47,037 bases of DNA, taken from positions 1 to 47,037 of the forward strand of contig NZ_PGGW01000070.1 of the NCBI RefSeq assembly GCF_002794255.1, given 5' to 3'. The translations under genes and the position numbers were made by a program. The notes below the pieces were generated by a model. That model was given only the letters and a program-made list of their open reading frames with translations, did no database searches and was not told the DNA's origin. This document shows positions 8,032 to 15,770 of the stretch, in pieces. Position 1 is the first letter of the stretch. Each line of letters opens with the position of its first letter. This stretch comes from Streptomyces carminius (GTDB taxonomy: Bacteria; Actinomycetota; Actinomycetes; Streptomycetales; Streptomycetaceae).

Positions 8032-9597
8032 GTGCCGGGACGTCTGGAGAGGTTCGCGGGCCGCGAGGCGCTCGCCTGGGGGGTGACGCTGCTGGCCGGG
8101 ACGGGCTTCGCCCTGCTGCTCGTCCTGGTCCGCACCCGGTGGGAGCCGCTGCGGAACGCCGACCGGGCCGTCGCCGACGCCCTGAACGGGCTGTTCGCCG
8201 GGAACCGGGTGGGCGTCGGCGCCCTGCGCGTCCTCACCGACCTGGGCGGCACGCCGATCATGCTGTGGCTGCTGGGCGTCGGCGTCCTGTGGTTCCTGAT
8301 ACGCCGTCAGTGGTGGATCGCCCTGTACGCCGCGGTCGCCGCGCTCGGCGGGATGGGACTCAACGCGCTGGTCAAGGTGCTGGTCGGGCGGCTGCGTCCG
8401 GTGGTGGACGTACCGCTGTCCGAGCAGTCCGGGATGAGCTTCCCCAGCGGGCACGCCCTGGGGTCGACGGTGACGTACGGGGTGCTGCTGCTGGTGTTCC
8501 TGCCCGTGGTCCGCCCCCGGCTGCGCCCGTGGTTCGCCGCCGTCATGGTGCTGGCCGTCCTCACCGTGGGCTTCACCCGGATGGCGCTGGGGGTGCACTA
8601 CCTCAGCGATGTGCTCGCCGGGTGGCTGCTGGGCGTGGTGTGGCTGGCGCTGAGCGCCGTCGCCTTCCGCCAGTGGCGGTGGGGCTCGCCGCCCTGGCGG
8701 CGTGGGCAGCCGCCGCTGTCCGCGGGGCTGGACCCCGCGCCGGAGGACGGCCTGCGGCCCGTCCCGCGGCAACACGCGCCCGCGCTGCCGCGCCCGGCGC
8801 TCGCCGCGGTGGAGCTGCTGGTGGTCTGGGTGCTGATCGCCGGTCTCCTGCACGGCCTGGGGCTGCTGCTGCGCGGCGCGGGGCCGGGCGCGCGGCCGGC
8901 CGGCTGGGACAGCGCGGCGGTGCGGTGGGCCGTCGAGCAGCGCGGCCCGTGGCTGGACGACGCGGCCGCGGTGGTGGAGGTCGTCGGCGGGACGCCGGGC
9001 ATCGTCACCGGCGCGCTGGTGATCGGTCCGCTCGGGGTCGCCGTCGCCCGGAGCTGGCGGCCCCTGGTCCTGCTGGCCCTCGGGCTCGCCGGGGAGCTCA
9101 CCCTGTACCTGGTCACGACGCTGGCCCTGCCCCGGGAGCGGCCGGACGTCCCCCAGCTCAACCCCGACCTGCGGCCGGCGGCCAGTTTCCCCTCCGGGCA
9201 TGTGGCCGCCGCGACGGTGCTGGTGCTGTGCACCGCGGTCGTCGTCTTCCGGGCCACCCGGAACCGGTGGTGGCGCCTGGCGGCGGTCGTCCCGGTGGTG
9301 CTGGTGCCGCCGGCCGTGGGGTTCCAGCGGCTGTACGCCGGGGTGCACCACCTCAGCGACGTGCTGGCCGGGGTACTGCTGGCCGGGTGCTGGGTCGCGG
9401 TGTGCTGGTGGGTGACCCGGTTGCCGCGGGGCGAGGAACAGCCGCCGCCGTCCCCGGCGGACGCCGACTCCGGTGGCCGGCTCCGGCCCGGACCGGAGCC
9501 GGAGCCCGAGCCGGGCGGTGGGCACGTGTACGGCGCGGGCCTGCGGCGGGGCCGGGGACACGACGGGGCCGCGCCGCGTCCGCGGCGCGGCCCGTAG
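8032..9597 (+). CDS. Tandem PAP2 (type 2 phosphatidic acid phosphatase) membrane protein
   Basis: A 521-residue membrane protein made of two consecutive PAP2 domains. The first has KVLVGRLRP, FPSGHALGST and the R..LGVHYLSDVLAG motif. The second has LALPRERP, FPSGHVAAAT and RLYAGVHHLSDVLAG. Both keep the catalytic SGH and R-x5-H-x3-D motifs; in the second the lysine of K-x6-RP is a threonine. Substrates would be lipid phosphates or undecaprenyl pyrophosphate. The GTG at 8032 follows GAGGAGAGGAG closely, and upstream ATGs lack this. The C-terminal ~55 residues are charged and glycine-rich. It converges on the decayed lipoprotein paralogue. Confidence 0.9.
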   Translation: MPGRLERFAGREALAWGVTLLAGTGFALLLVLVRTRWEPLRNADRAVADALNGLFAGNRVGVGALRVLTDLGGTPIMLWLLGVGVLWFLIRRQWWIALYAAVAALGGMGLNALVKVLVGRLRPVVDVPLSEQSGMSFPSGHALGSTVTYGVLLLVFLPVVRPRLRPWFAAVMVLAVLTVGFTRMALGVHYLSDVLAGWLLGVVWLALSAVAFRQWRWGSPPWRRGQPPLSAGLDPAPEDGLRPVPRQHAPALPRPALAAVELLVVWVLIAGLLHGLGLLLRGAGPGARPAGWDSAAVRWAVEQRGPWLDDAAAVVEVVGGTPGIVTGALVIGPLGVAVARSWRPLVLLALGLAGELTLYLVTTLALPRERPDVPQLNPDLRPAASFPSGHVAAATVLVLCTAVVVFRATRNRWWRLAAVVPVVLVPPAVGFQRLYAGVHHLSDVLAGVLLAGCWVAVCWWVTRLPRGEEQPPPSPADADSGGRLRPGPEPEPEPGGGHVYGAGLRRGRGHDGAAPRPRRGP

Positions 9598-9633
9598 GGG
9601 GTGCGGTGGCCGGGTTGACCGCTGCGGCCCCCG

Positions 9634-10060
9634 TCAGCCCTCGTTCTCGCTGACCGAGGTGTCGATGCCGGTGGCCTCGAGGTAGTGCTGGTCGTCCCAG
9701 TTGGCGTAGATCTCGTCGTCCCACCTCACGCCGAGTTCCTCCTCGACGTTCACGACGTCGAAGCCCTCCCGGACCGTGCCGGTGACCTTCACGGCCTGGT
9801 CCTCGGAGACCTTGGCGGCGTTCGCGGAGACGACCAGCAGCTCGTCGACGTCGGTGTTCTCGGTGCCGGCGATGGTGAAGGAGTTCTCGTTGATGATCTC
9901 CCTGACGTCCGCGCTGACGGTGACCTCCTTGCCCACCCAGGTGCTGACGTCGTTCCAGAACTCGCTCTCCGCCAGGTCCTCGTACACGAACTCGTACTCC
10001 CCGCTCCCGGCGGCCTCGGCGCCGTCGACGCACACGGCGGTGCCGGGCTGTGGAGCGCAT
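9634..10060 (-). pseudogene. Signal-less, frame-disrupted paralogue of the 5836 lipoprotein
   Basis: A continuous frame from about 10035 gives FVYEDLAESEFWNDVSTWVG and VTVSADVREIINENSFTIAG, clearly related to the lipoprotein at 5836-6381. The only good start, ATG at 10060 with GAGAGGAA upstream, opens MRSTARHRRV. That matches the paralogue's MRPPVRHRRL, but in another frame. The hydrophobic signal and lipobox between the two parts are gone, so an internal deletion has removed the export signal and shifted the frame. A GTG at 10035 could give a 133-residue cytoplasmic protein. I treat it as a pseudogene; an assembly collapse is the alternative. Confidence 0.7.
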
Positions 10061-10249
10061 GGTCACGGATTTCCTCTCGCCGGTCAGACCGAGTGCCCGG
10101 CTGTCGCGCACCGTGCGGGGTCGCCCGTGCGGGGCCGGCGAAACCGGGACGGACGTATCCGGCTCTTCTCCCCACCATGGAGCAACTCTCCCTCTCCGCC
10201 CGTCCCCGGTGGGGAGGTCCCCGATCGAAGGAAAACGCATGTCAAGGAT

Positions 10250-10770
10250 CAATCGCCCCCGGCGTCTGTGGCTGTGGGTCCCGCTGCCGCCGGCGGGCTT
10301 CCCCGGCCGTCGGGAACGCGGCCATCGCCGCGGCGGTCCCGGCCGGGTCCGGTACGGCGGCCGGACCCGCCGGGGCCGCCACGGGGGCGAGCAGCAGCCG
10401 CAGCCGCGGTTCGTCGGCACCCGCTCCACCGCCGCGGTGAACTCCGCCCAGCCCCGTACGCCGACCACCGACTCGAAACGGCCGGCCATCGACTCCTCGC
10501 CGCTGTCCTCGTGCGGTAAGGAGGACCGCACCACCAGGGGCGTGTTCCCGTCCCCGGCCAGTTCCGACCACTCCTCCCGGTACCGGGCGCACTCGTCGGC
10601 CGGATCGGTCCCGGCATCGACCCGGCGGCTGACGGCGGTGGTCAGGACGAATCCCGGCAGGGTGGGCAGACCCGCGGCGGCGGAGGCGGCGAGAGCGGCG
10701 GCCCTGCCGCCGCACAGTGCCGTGCCCGGGACCGCCCGCCGACTGCCGCACGGAGATGAATCGCAGGCGA
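10250..10770 (-). pseudogene. Decayed N-terminal fragment of PEP synthase/PPDK-like protein
   Basis: On the minus strand one frame reads GGRAAALAASAAAGLPTLPG, then PLVVRSSLPHEDSGEESMAG and RFESVVGVRGWAEFTAAVE. This is the ATP-binding start of PEP synthase, PPDK and rifampicin phosphotransferase-type proteins, where GGKaa.La..aGLPVPpGF and VRSS..EDs...SfAG are diagnostic. Here the ATP-contacting lysine of GGK is R. After VERVP the similarity appears to jump frame and then fades near 10250. There is no start codon with a ribosome site, and full-length relatives are several hundred residues longer. It is a remnant. Confidence 0.6.
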
Positions 10771-10776
10771 TAAAGT

Positions 10777-10795
10777 CGCTTACCAGCAAGTAGCG
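10777..10795. promoter_or_regulatory. Candidate operator upstream of the MarR/OhrR gene
   Basis: CGCTTACCAGCAAGTAGCG is an imperfect inverted repeat (CGCT-AC against GT-AGCG) in an unusually AT-rich stretch 52 bp before the regulator's ATG. MarR proteins commonly autoregulate from such sites. No match to a published box is claimed. Confidence 0.4.
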
Positions 10796-10846
10796 TAGTA
10801 TCGATCTCTTGACGCGAACCGCCGCCGCCCCGGAAGGACCACGACC

Positions 10847-11326
10847 ATGGGCACGGAGAAAACCGCGGAACGACCGGCCGCCCCGTCCGGCGAGGCCGCT
10901 CCCCCGCTCCTCGACGACCAGCTCTGCTTCCTCCTCTACACCGCCTCGCGCACGGTGACGGCGCGCTACCGCCCGCTGCTGGACGAGCTGAACCTGACCT
11001 ACCCCCAGTACCTGGTGATGCTGGTGCTGTGGGAGCGCGGGCCGGTCTCCGTACGGGAGTTGGGCACCGCCCTGCACCTGGAGTCCAGCACGCTCTCCCC
11101 GCTGCTCAAGCGCCTGGAGGCGGCCGGCCTGGTCCGCCGGGAGCGGCGCACGGACGACGAGCGCTCGGTGTCCGTCACCCTCACCGAGGCCGGACTCGAC
11201 CTGCGGGAGCGGATCCTGGCCGTGCCACCCGTCATCGGCGACGCCATGGGACTGACCGACGAGGAGTTCGAGGCCGCCGGAAAGCTGCTGCGCAAGCTGA
11301 TCGCCAACGTCTCCGGCAGCCACTGA
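10847..11326 (+). CDS. MarR-family regulator, OhrR type
   Basis: A 159-residue winged-helix regulator. Near the N-terminus LLDDQLCFLLYTASR places a cysteine (Cys27) exactly where OhrR proteins carry the peroxide-reactive cysteine. The rest follows the OhrR pattern: YPQYLVMLVLWE, VRELGTALHLESSTLSPLLK, and RRERRTDDERSVSVTLTEAG for the wing. OhrR senses organic hydroperoxides through this cysteine and represses ohr-type genes. No ohr gene is in view; the nearest candidate targets are the two hydrolases downstream. The ATG at 10847 follows GGAAGGACC. A strong hairpin terminator follows. Confidence 0.85.
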   Translation: MGTEKTAERPAAPSGEAAPPLLDDQLCFLLYTASRTVTARYRPLLDELNLTYPQYLVMLVLWERGPVSVRELGTALHLESSTLSPLLKRLEAAGLVRRERRTDDERSVSVTLTEAGLDLRERILAVPPVIGDAMGLTDEEFEAAGKLLRKLIANVSGSH

Positions 11327-11352
11327 CCCACCGGTACCGCCCTCGCACCACC

Positions 11353-11383
11353 GACCCGCCCGCCGGTCCCCGGCGGGCGGGTC
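11353..11383 (+). terminator. Hairpin terminator after the MarR gene
   Basis: GACCCGCCCGCCG pairs perfectly with CGGCGGGCGGGTC around a 5-nt loop, 27 bp past the stop codon. There is no T-run, as is common in Streptomyces. Confidence 0.75.
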
Positions 11384-11495
11384 GCCGCTTTCCGGGGCCG
11401 GTCCGCGGTGACGTGCGTCACCCGGCACCCCCTGCCCCACCCCCGCGAACCGCCCCAGAAACCCACATAAGACCGCCTCATACGGTCGCCAACAA

Positions 11496-11544
11496 CTCAA
11501 TCGTGAGGACTTAAGTTGCGCACGACTCAGTAGCTCGCTATGTT
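11496..11544 (+). promoter_or_regulatory. Promoter with overlapping inverted repeat, upstream of secreted hydrolase
   Basis: TTGCGC (11516-11521) and TATGTT (11539-11544) are separated by 17 bp and form a plausible vegetative promoter about 90 bp before the hydrolase start. Just upstream, CTCA-ATCG-TGAG (11496-11507) is a perfect short inverted repeat that could be an operator. The region is noticeably AT-richer than its surroundings. Confidence 0.45.
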
Positions 11545-11634
11545 TCTCTCATCGCCGGGAGAGACCGGCGGAGGAAGACCCCCGCCGGGCCCCGGGAACA
11601 CCCCGCCGGCCCACCGGAAACGAAGGAGCACCCG

Positions 11635-12501
11635 ATGAACGCCACGTCCCCGGCCGACACCCCCCGCCGCCTCGCCGTCCTGGCCGCCGCCGGAGTCGCC
11701 GCGCTCGCCACGGCCGCCGTCGCCCTCCCCGGCCGGCAGGCCGAGGCCGCCGCCGACAAGGGCCCGCAGCACCCGGGCAAGGGAGCGAAGCCCACGGTGG
11801 TGCTGGAGCACGGCGCGTTCGCCGACGCCTCCAGCTGGGACGGTGTGGTCGAGCGGCTCCAGCGCGAGGGATATCCGGTGGTGGCCGCCGCCAACCCGCT
11901 GCGCGGCCCGGCGAGCGACGCCGCCCACCTGCGCGGTGTCCTGGACAACATCGGGGGACCGGTGGTCCTGGTCGGCCACTCCTACGGCGGCACGGTGATC
12001 AGCCAGGCCGCCGCGGGCCGGGAGGACCAGGTCAGAGCGCTGGTCTACATCGCCGCCTTCCTCCCGGACACCGGCGAGACCTCGCTGGAGTTGTCGGACA
12101 AGTTCCCCGGCAGCACCCTGGGAGACGTCCTCGACCCCGCACCCCACACACTGCCCGACGGACAGCAGGGCACCGACCTCTACATCAGGCAGGACAGGTT
12201 CCGGCAGCAGTTCGCCGCGGACGTGCCCGCCGGCAAGGCCAGGCTGATGGCCGCCGGGCAGCGCCCCATCGCCGCCGCCGCCCTGGAGGAGAAGTCCACC
12301 GAGGCCGCCTGGAAGACGATCCCCTCCTGGTCACTGATCGCCACCCAGGACCGCAACATCCCGCCGGCCGCCCAGCGCTTCATGTCGGAGCGGGCCGGCT
12401 CCCGCACCGTCGAGGTCGAGGGAGCCTCCCACGCGGTGTCCGTCTCCCGCCCCGACGCCGTCACCCGCGTCATCACCGACGCCGCCACCCGCACCCGGTG
12501 A
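11635..12501 (+). CDS. Secreted alpha/beta hydrolase
   Basis: A 288-residue alpha/beta-fold hydrolase. The N-terminal ~40 residues (RR near position 11, then a long alanine-rich hydrophobic stretch) form an export signal. The catalytic triad is visible as Ser116 in GHSYGG, Asp239 in ATQDRN and His266 in GASHAV. The oxyanion-region motif EHGAFADASSW is typical of salicylate-esterase or haloperoxidase-like relatives in actinomycetes. The substrate is unknown. The ATG follows GAAGGAG. A second alpha/beta hydrolase follows after 126 bp on the same strand, so they may share the promoter at 11516-11544. Confidence 0.8.
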   Translation: MNATSPADTPRRLAVLAAAGVAALATAAVALPGRQAEAAADKGPQHPGKGAKPTVVLEHGAFADASSWDGVVERLQREGYPVVAAANPLRGPASDAAHLRGVLDNIGGPVVLVGHSYGGTVISQAAAGREDQVRALVYIAAFLPDTGETSLELSDKFPGSTLGDVLDPAPHTLPDGQQGTDLYIRQDRFRQQFAADVPAGKARLMAAGQRPIAAAALEEKSTEAAWKTIPSWSLIATQDRNIPPAAQRFMSERAGSRTVEVEGASHAVSVSRPDAVTRVITDAATRTR

Positions 12502-12627
12502 GCCCCACCCCTCGATCCGCCCCTCCCCGTCCCACCCGGTAGGACCCGCCCGAACCCGGTGAACCCGGGCCCCCCGCCCACCGTGGCACACCACGAACGC
12601 ACCACACCACCGAGGAGACCGATCACC

Positions 12628-13464
12628 ATGCCGTACATCACCGTCGGCCAGGAGAACAGCACCGACATCGAGCTGTACTACGAGGACCACGGGACCGGGC
12701 AGCCGGTCGTCCTCATCCACGGCTACCCGCTCGACGGCCACTCCTGGGAGAAGCAGATCCCGGCCCTGCTGAAGGCCGGCCACCGCGTCATCACCTACGA
12801 CCGCCGCGGCTTCGGCCAGTCCTCCCAGCCCACCACCGGCTACGACTACGACACCTTCGCCGCCGACCTGAACACCGTGATGACGACCCTGGACCTCAAC
12901 GACGCGGTGCTGGTCGGGTTCTCGATGGGCACCGGCGAGGTCGCCCGCTACATCGGCTCCCACGGCACGGAGCGGGTCGCCAAGGCCGTCTTCCTGGCGC
13001 CCCTGGAGCCCTTCCTGCTCAAGACCGACGACAACCCCGAGGGCGTCGACGGCAGCGTCTTCGAGGGCATCCTGGAGGCGGTCACCGCCGACCGGTACGC
13101 CTACTTCAGCGACTTCTTCCAGAACTTCTACAACCTGGACGAGACGCTCGGCAGCCGCATCAGCGAGGAGGCCGTGCGGGCGAGCTGGAACACCGCCTCC
13201 CGCTCCTCCTTCCACGCCTCCACCGCCTGCGTGCCCACCTGGACCACCGACTTCCGCGAGGACATCCCCCGCATCGACGTCCCCGCGCTGATCGTCGCCG
13301 GCACCGGCGACCGCATCCTGCCGATCGACGCCACCGGCCGCCCGTTCCACCGGGCGCTCCCCGCCGCCGAGTACGTCGAGATCGAGGGCGCCCCGCACGG
13401 CCTGCTGTGGACCCACGCCCAGGAGGTCACCGACGCCCTGCTGAAGTTCCTGACCACCGACTGA
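12628..13464 (+). CDS. Non-haem chloroperoxidase/perhydrolase-type alpha/beta hydrolase
   Basis: A 278-residue cytoplasmic alpha/beta hydrolase of the cofactor-free chloroperoxidase (perhydrolase/arylesterase) type. Motifs are HGYPLDGHSW, YDRRGFGQSSQP, the nucleophile Ser99 in GFSMGTGE, Asp228 in GTGDRILP and His257 in GAPHGLLWTH. Family members hydrolyse esters and, with peroxide, form peracids. The ATG at 12628 follows GAGGAG; an in-frame ATG at 12559 lacks a ribosome site. Its position after an OhrR-like peroxide regulator and a secreted hydrolase hints at peroxide- or peracid-linked control, which is only an inference. Confidence 0.85.
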   Translation: MPYITVGQENSTDIELYYEDHGTGQPVVLIHGYPLDGHSWEKQIPALLKAGHRVITYDRRGFGQSSQPTTGYDYDTFAADLNTVMTTLDLNDAVLVGFSMGTGEVARYIGSHGTERVAKAVFLAPLEPFLLKTDDNPEGVDGSVFEGILEAVTADRYAYFSDFFQNFYNLDETLGSRISEEAVRASWNTASRSSFHASTACVPTWTTDFREDIPRIDVPALIVAGTGDRILPIDATGRPFHRALPAAEYVEIEGAPHGLLWTHAQEVTDALLKFLTTD

Positions 13465-13489
13465 GCCCCCGCCTCCCCTCCCCCCGACG

Positions 13490-13530
13490 GCCCGCGGCCC
13501 GTGACCCCACCCCGGTCACCGGCCGCGGGC
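13490..13530. terminator. Bidirectional terminator between convergent genes
   Basis: GCCCGCGGCC pairs with GGCCGCGGGC, and inside it GTGACC pairs with GGTCAC, giving a near-continuous 16-bp stem. It lies between the hydrolase ending at 13464 and the MBL-fold gene ending at 13560. Confidence 0.75.
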
Positions 13531-13559
13531 TTCCGCGTGCCCGCCCCCGGCCCGTCCGC

Positions 13560-14309
13560 TCAGCCCGCCGACTCCCGGGCGCACCGCGCCGCCTCACGGA
13601 CCGGGCCCCGGTGCACCGGGCCGTGCCCCGGCAGCAGCACCCCGGCATCGACCCGCTCCAGCACGGCCAGCGACGCCACCGCGCGCTCCCGGTCGTGGTC
13701 GAACATCCGCGGCAGGAGCTGCGGCCCCCGCACCCGGGACGTGGGATGGCCGCTGACCAGCGCGTCCCCGGTGATCAGCACACCCGTCTCCGGCAGCAGG
13801 TACGCGCAGTGCCCGCCGGTGTGGCCGGGGGTGTGCACCGGTACCGGGGCGCCCGGCAGGTCCAACGCCCCCGCCACCGGGAACGCCTCCGGCGCGGCGA
13901 CCGGCACCTTCGCCGTACCGCCGGACCGCAGCGCGTGCACGGCCCAGGGCAGCACACCGGGACGCCAGCCGTTGGCCAGCACCTTCCCGACAGTGACCTG
14001 GTGCAGGAAGTCCCGCCGGGCGTGCGGCACCTCGGCCTCGTGCATCAGCACCGGCACCCCGTACCGGACGCGCAGGAACTCCGCCGAGCCGAGGTGGTCG
14101 TTGTGGGCGTGCGTGATCAGCACGGCCGCCACCGCCTCCGGCGCCGCCCCGACGGCGGCCAGCGAGGCGAGCAGCAGCTCGCGGTCCCCCGGGTAACCGG
14201 TGTCCACCAGGGTCACCGTGTCGCCCTCCCGGACGATCACCCAGTTCGTGTTGCTGCCCGCCACCAGGTGCACACCCGCCGCCACCCGGACCGTCTCCGG
14301 CTTCCGCAC
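13560..14309 (-). CDS. MBL-fold metallo-hydrolase
   Basis: A 249-residue metallo-beta-lactamase-fold hydrolase. The metal-binding motif THAHNDHLG is complete. Later ligands are visible as HTPGHTGGH, the aspartate of ITGDALV and the histidine of LLPGHGPV. Substrates of this broad family range from glutathione thioesters to lactones and cannot be told from sequence here. The GTG at 14309 follows a GGGGGGAGAG tract. It is divergent from the cytochrome P450, and the ~215 bp between them must hold both promoters. Confidence 0.85.
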   Translation of the reverse strand: MRKPETVRVAAGVHLVAGSNTNWVIVREGDTVTLVDTGYPGDRELLLASLAAVGAAPEAVAAVLITHAHNDHLGSAEFLRVRYGVPVLMHEAEVPHARRDFLHQVTVGKVLANGWRPGVLPWAVHALRSGGTAKVPVAAPEAFPVAGALDLPGAPVPVHTPGHTGGHCAYLLPETGVLITGDALVSGHPTSRVRGPQLLPRMFDHDRERAVASLAVLERVDAGVLLPGHGPVHRGPVREAARCARESAG

Positions 14310-14525
14310 CGCCGCTCTCCCCCCATCGCGGGGACCCGGACGGGCCCGCCGCAACCGCTCCGCGCACAGTAGGCGGTCGTCTCGGCCTCCGGAACGGGCA
14401 CCGTCGGTCGGCGGCGGGAGTGCGGGGCATGCACGACACCTTCTGCCCCGCTCCCGGCGGCTGACCGGCCCCGCCGTGCGGGAACGGAGGATTGCCGCCC
14501 CCGCGCGGCGGGGCATTGCACGGGC

Positions 14526-15710
14526 ATGAGCGGAGACAGCGGCAACCACGACGACCGCCGGGCCTTACCCGGCGGCCCCCGCCCCGCCTGCCCGGTCGGC
14601 CGGGCCGACGACGGCACCTGGCACGTCCACGGCCACGCGCAGGCCCGGCAGGTGCTGCGCGGCACCGACACCGTGCAGGCGGGCCTGGGCATCGAGACCG
14701 TGGAGAAGCTGCCCCCCGGCGTCCGGCGCCCCGTGCTGTACCGCGACGGCCCCGAGCACCGGGAGCACCGGCGGCAGACCGCCCGCTTCTTCACTCCCCG
14801 CCGAGTGGACGAGCGGTACCGCGAGGCGATGGCCCGGACCGCCGACAGGCAGCTCGCCGCGCTCCGGGCCACCGGCCGGGCCGAGCTCCGCGACCTGGGC
14901 TTCGGCATGGCGGTCGAGACGGTGAGCACCGTCATCGGCCTCACCCACAGCAGGCCCGGCGTCCGCCGGCGGCTGGAGCGCTTCTTCCCCGAGAAGTTCG
15001 GCAGACCCGGCCTGACCAGCCCCTCCGGTCTCTACTGGCTCGTCCGGCTGAACATCTCCTGGCTCGCCGTCCACCTCGCCGACGTCCGCCCGGCCGTACG
15101 CGCCCACCGCCGCGAACCCCGGGACGACCTGATCTCGCACCTGATCGACGAGGGCTGCACGGACGCCGAGATCCTCGGCGAATGCCTCACGTTCGCGGCG
15201 GCGGGCATGGTCACCACCCGCGAGTTCGTCTCCGCCGCAGCCTGGCACCTGCTCGCCGACGAGACCCTGCTGGAGACGTACCGCACCGCCGACGAGGCCG
15301 GACGCCTCGCCCTGCTGCACGAGATCCTGCGCCTGGAGCCGGTGGTGTCCCGGCTGAAGCGCCGTACGACGGCCGCCCTCGAACTGGACGGCGGCGGAGC
15401 ACCGGTCACCGTCCCCGCCGGCGCACCGGTCGAGATCCACCTGGCCGACGCCAACACCGACCCGGCCGCCACCGGTCCCTGCCCGCTGTCCGTCCGCCCC
15501 GGCCGGGAGATCGGCGCGGGCCTGTCCTTCGGCGACGGCCCGCACCGCTGCCCCGGTGCGGGCATCGCGGTCCTGGCCACCGACACGCTCCTGGCCCGGC
15601 TGTTCGCCCTGCCCGGCATCCGTCTGGCCGTCCCGCCCCGCGTCACCTTCAACGACGCGATCGACGGCTACGAGATCCGCGGCCTGACCGTCACGGCCGA
15701 CCGCTCCTGA
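14526..15710 (+). CDS. Cytochrome P450
   Basis: A 394-residue soluble bacterial P450 monooxygenase. Diagnostic motifs are the I-helix AGMVTT (226-231), the K-helix ExxR in EILR (266-269), and the haem-binding FGDGPHRCPG with the proximal ligand Cys342. The protein is slightly short for the family, with little sequence before the first helix. The ATG at 14526 has no strong ribosome site close by, so the exact start is less sure. No ferredoxin or reductase gene lies beside it, so electron partners must be elsewhere. The substrate is unknown. Confidence 0.9.
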   Translation: MSGDSGNHDDRRALPGGPRPACPVGRADDGTWHVHGHAQARQVLRGTDTVQAGLGIETVEKLPPGVRRPVLYRDGPEHREHRRQTARFFTPRRVDERYREAMARTADRQLAALRATGRAELRDLGFGMAVETVSTVIGLTHSRPGVRRRLERFFPEKFGRPGLTSPSGLYWLVRLNISWLAVHLADVRPAVRAHRREPRDDLISHLIDEGCTDAEILGECLTFAAAGMVTTREFVSAAAWHLLADETLLETYRTADEAGRLALLHEILRLEPVVSRLKRRTTAALELDGGGAPVTVPAGAPVEIHLADANTDPAATGPCPLSVRPGREIGAGLSFGDGPHRCPGAGIAVLATDTLLARLFALPGIRLAVPPRVTFNDAIDGYEIRGLTVTADRS

Positions 15711-15718
15711 CCGACGCG

Positions 15719-15755
15719 CCGGTGGCGTGGCGGCTCGAAGCCGCCACGCCACCGG
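15719..15755. terminator. Bidirectional terminator between P450 and CE15 genes
   Basis: A perfect hairpin of at least 15 bp (GGTGGCGTGGCGGCT against AGCCGCCACGCCACC, loop CGA), extended by CC/GG at the base. It sits in the 60-bp gap between the two convergent genes. Confidence 0.85.
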
Positions 15756-15770
15756 GTGTACGAGGCCGTG

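Noticed and set aside
10240..10520. Plus-strand start ATGTCAAGGATC with AAGGA upstream
   Set aside because: The encoded sequence is low-complexity and lies opposite the recognisable PEP-synthase remnant.
9353..11500. Very long open frame on the minus strand (over 700 codons)
   Set aside because: It crosses the real PAP2, lipoprotein-paralogue and MarR genes in other frames and has no family similarity overall. Only its middle part, which coincides with the PEP-synthase remnant, is meaningful.
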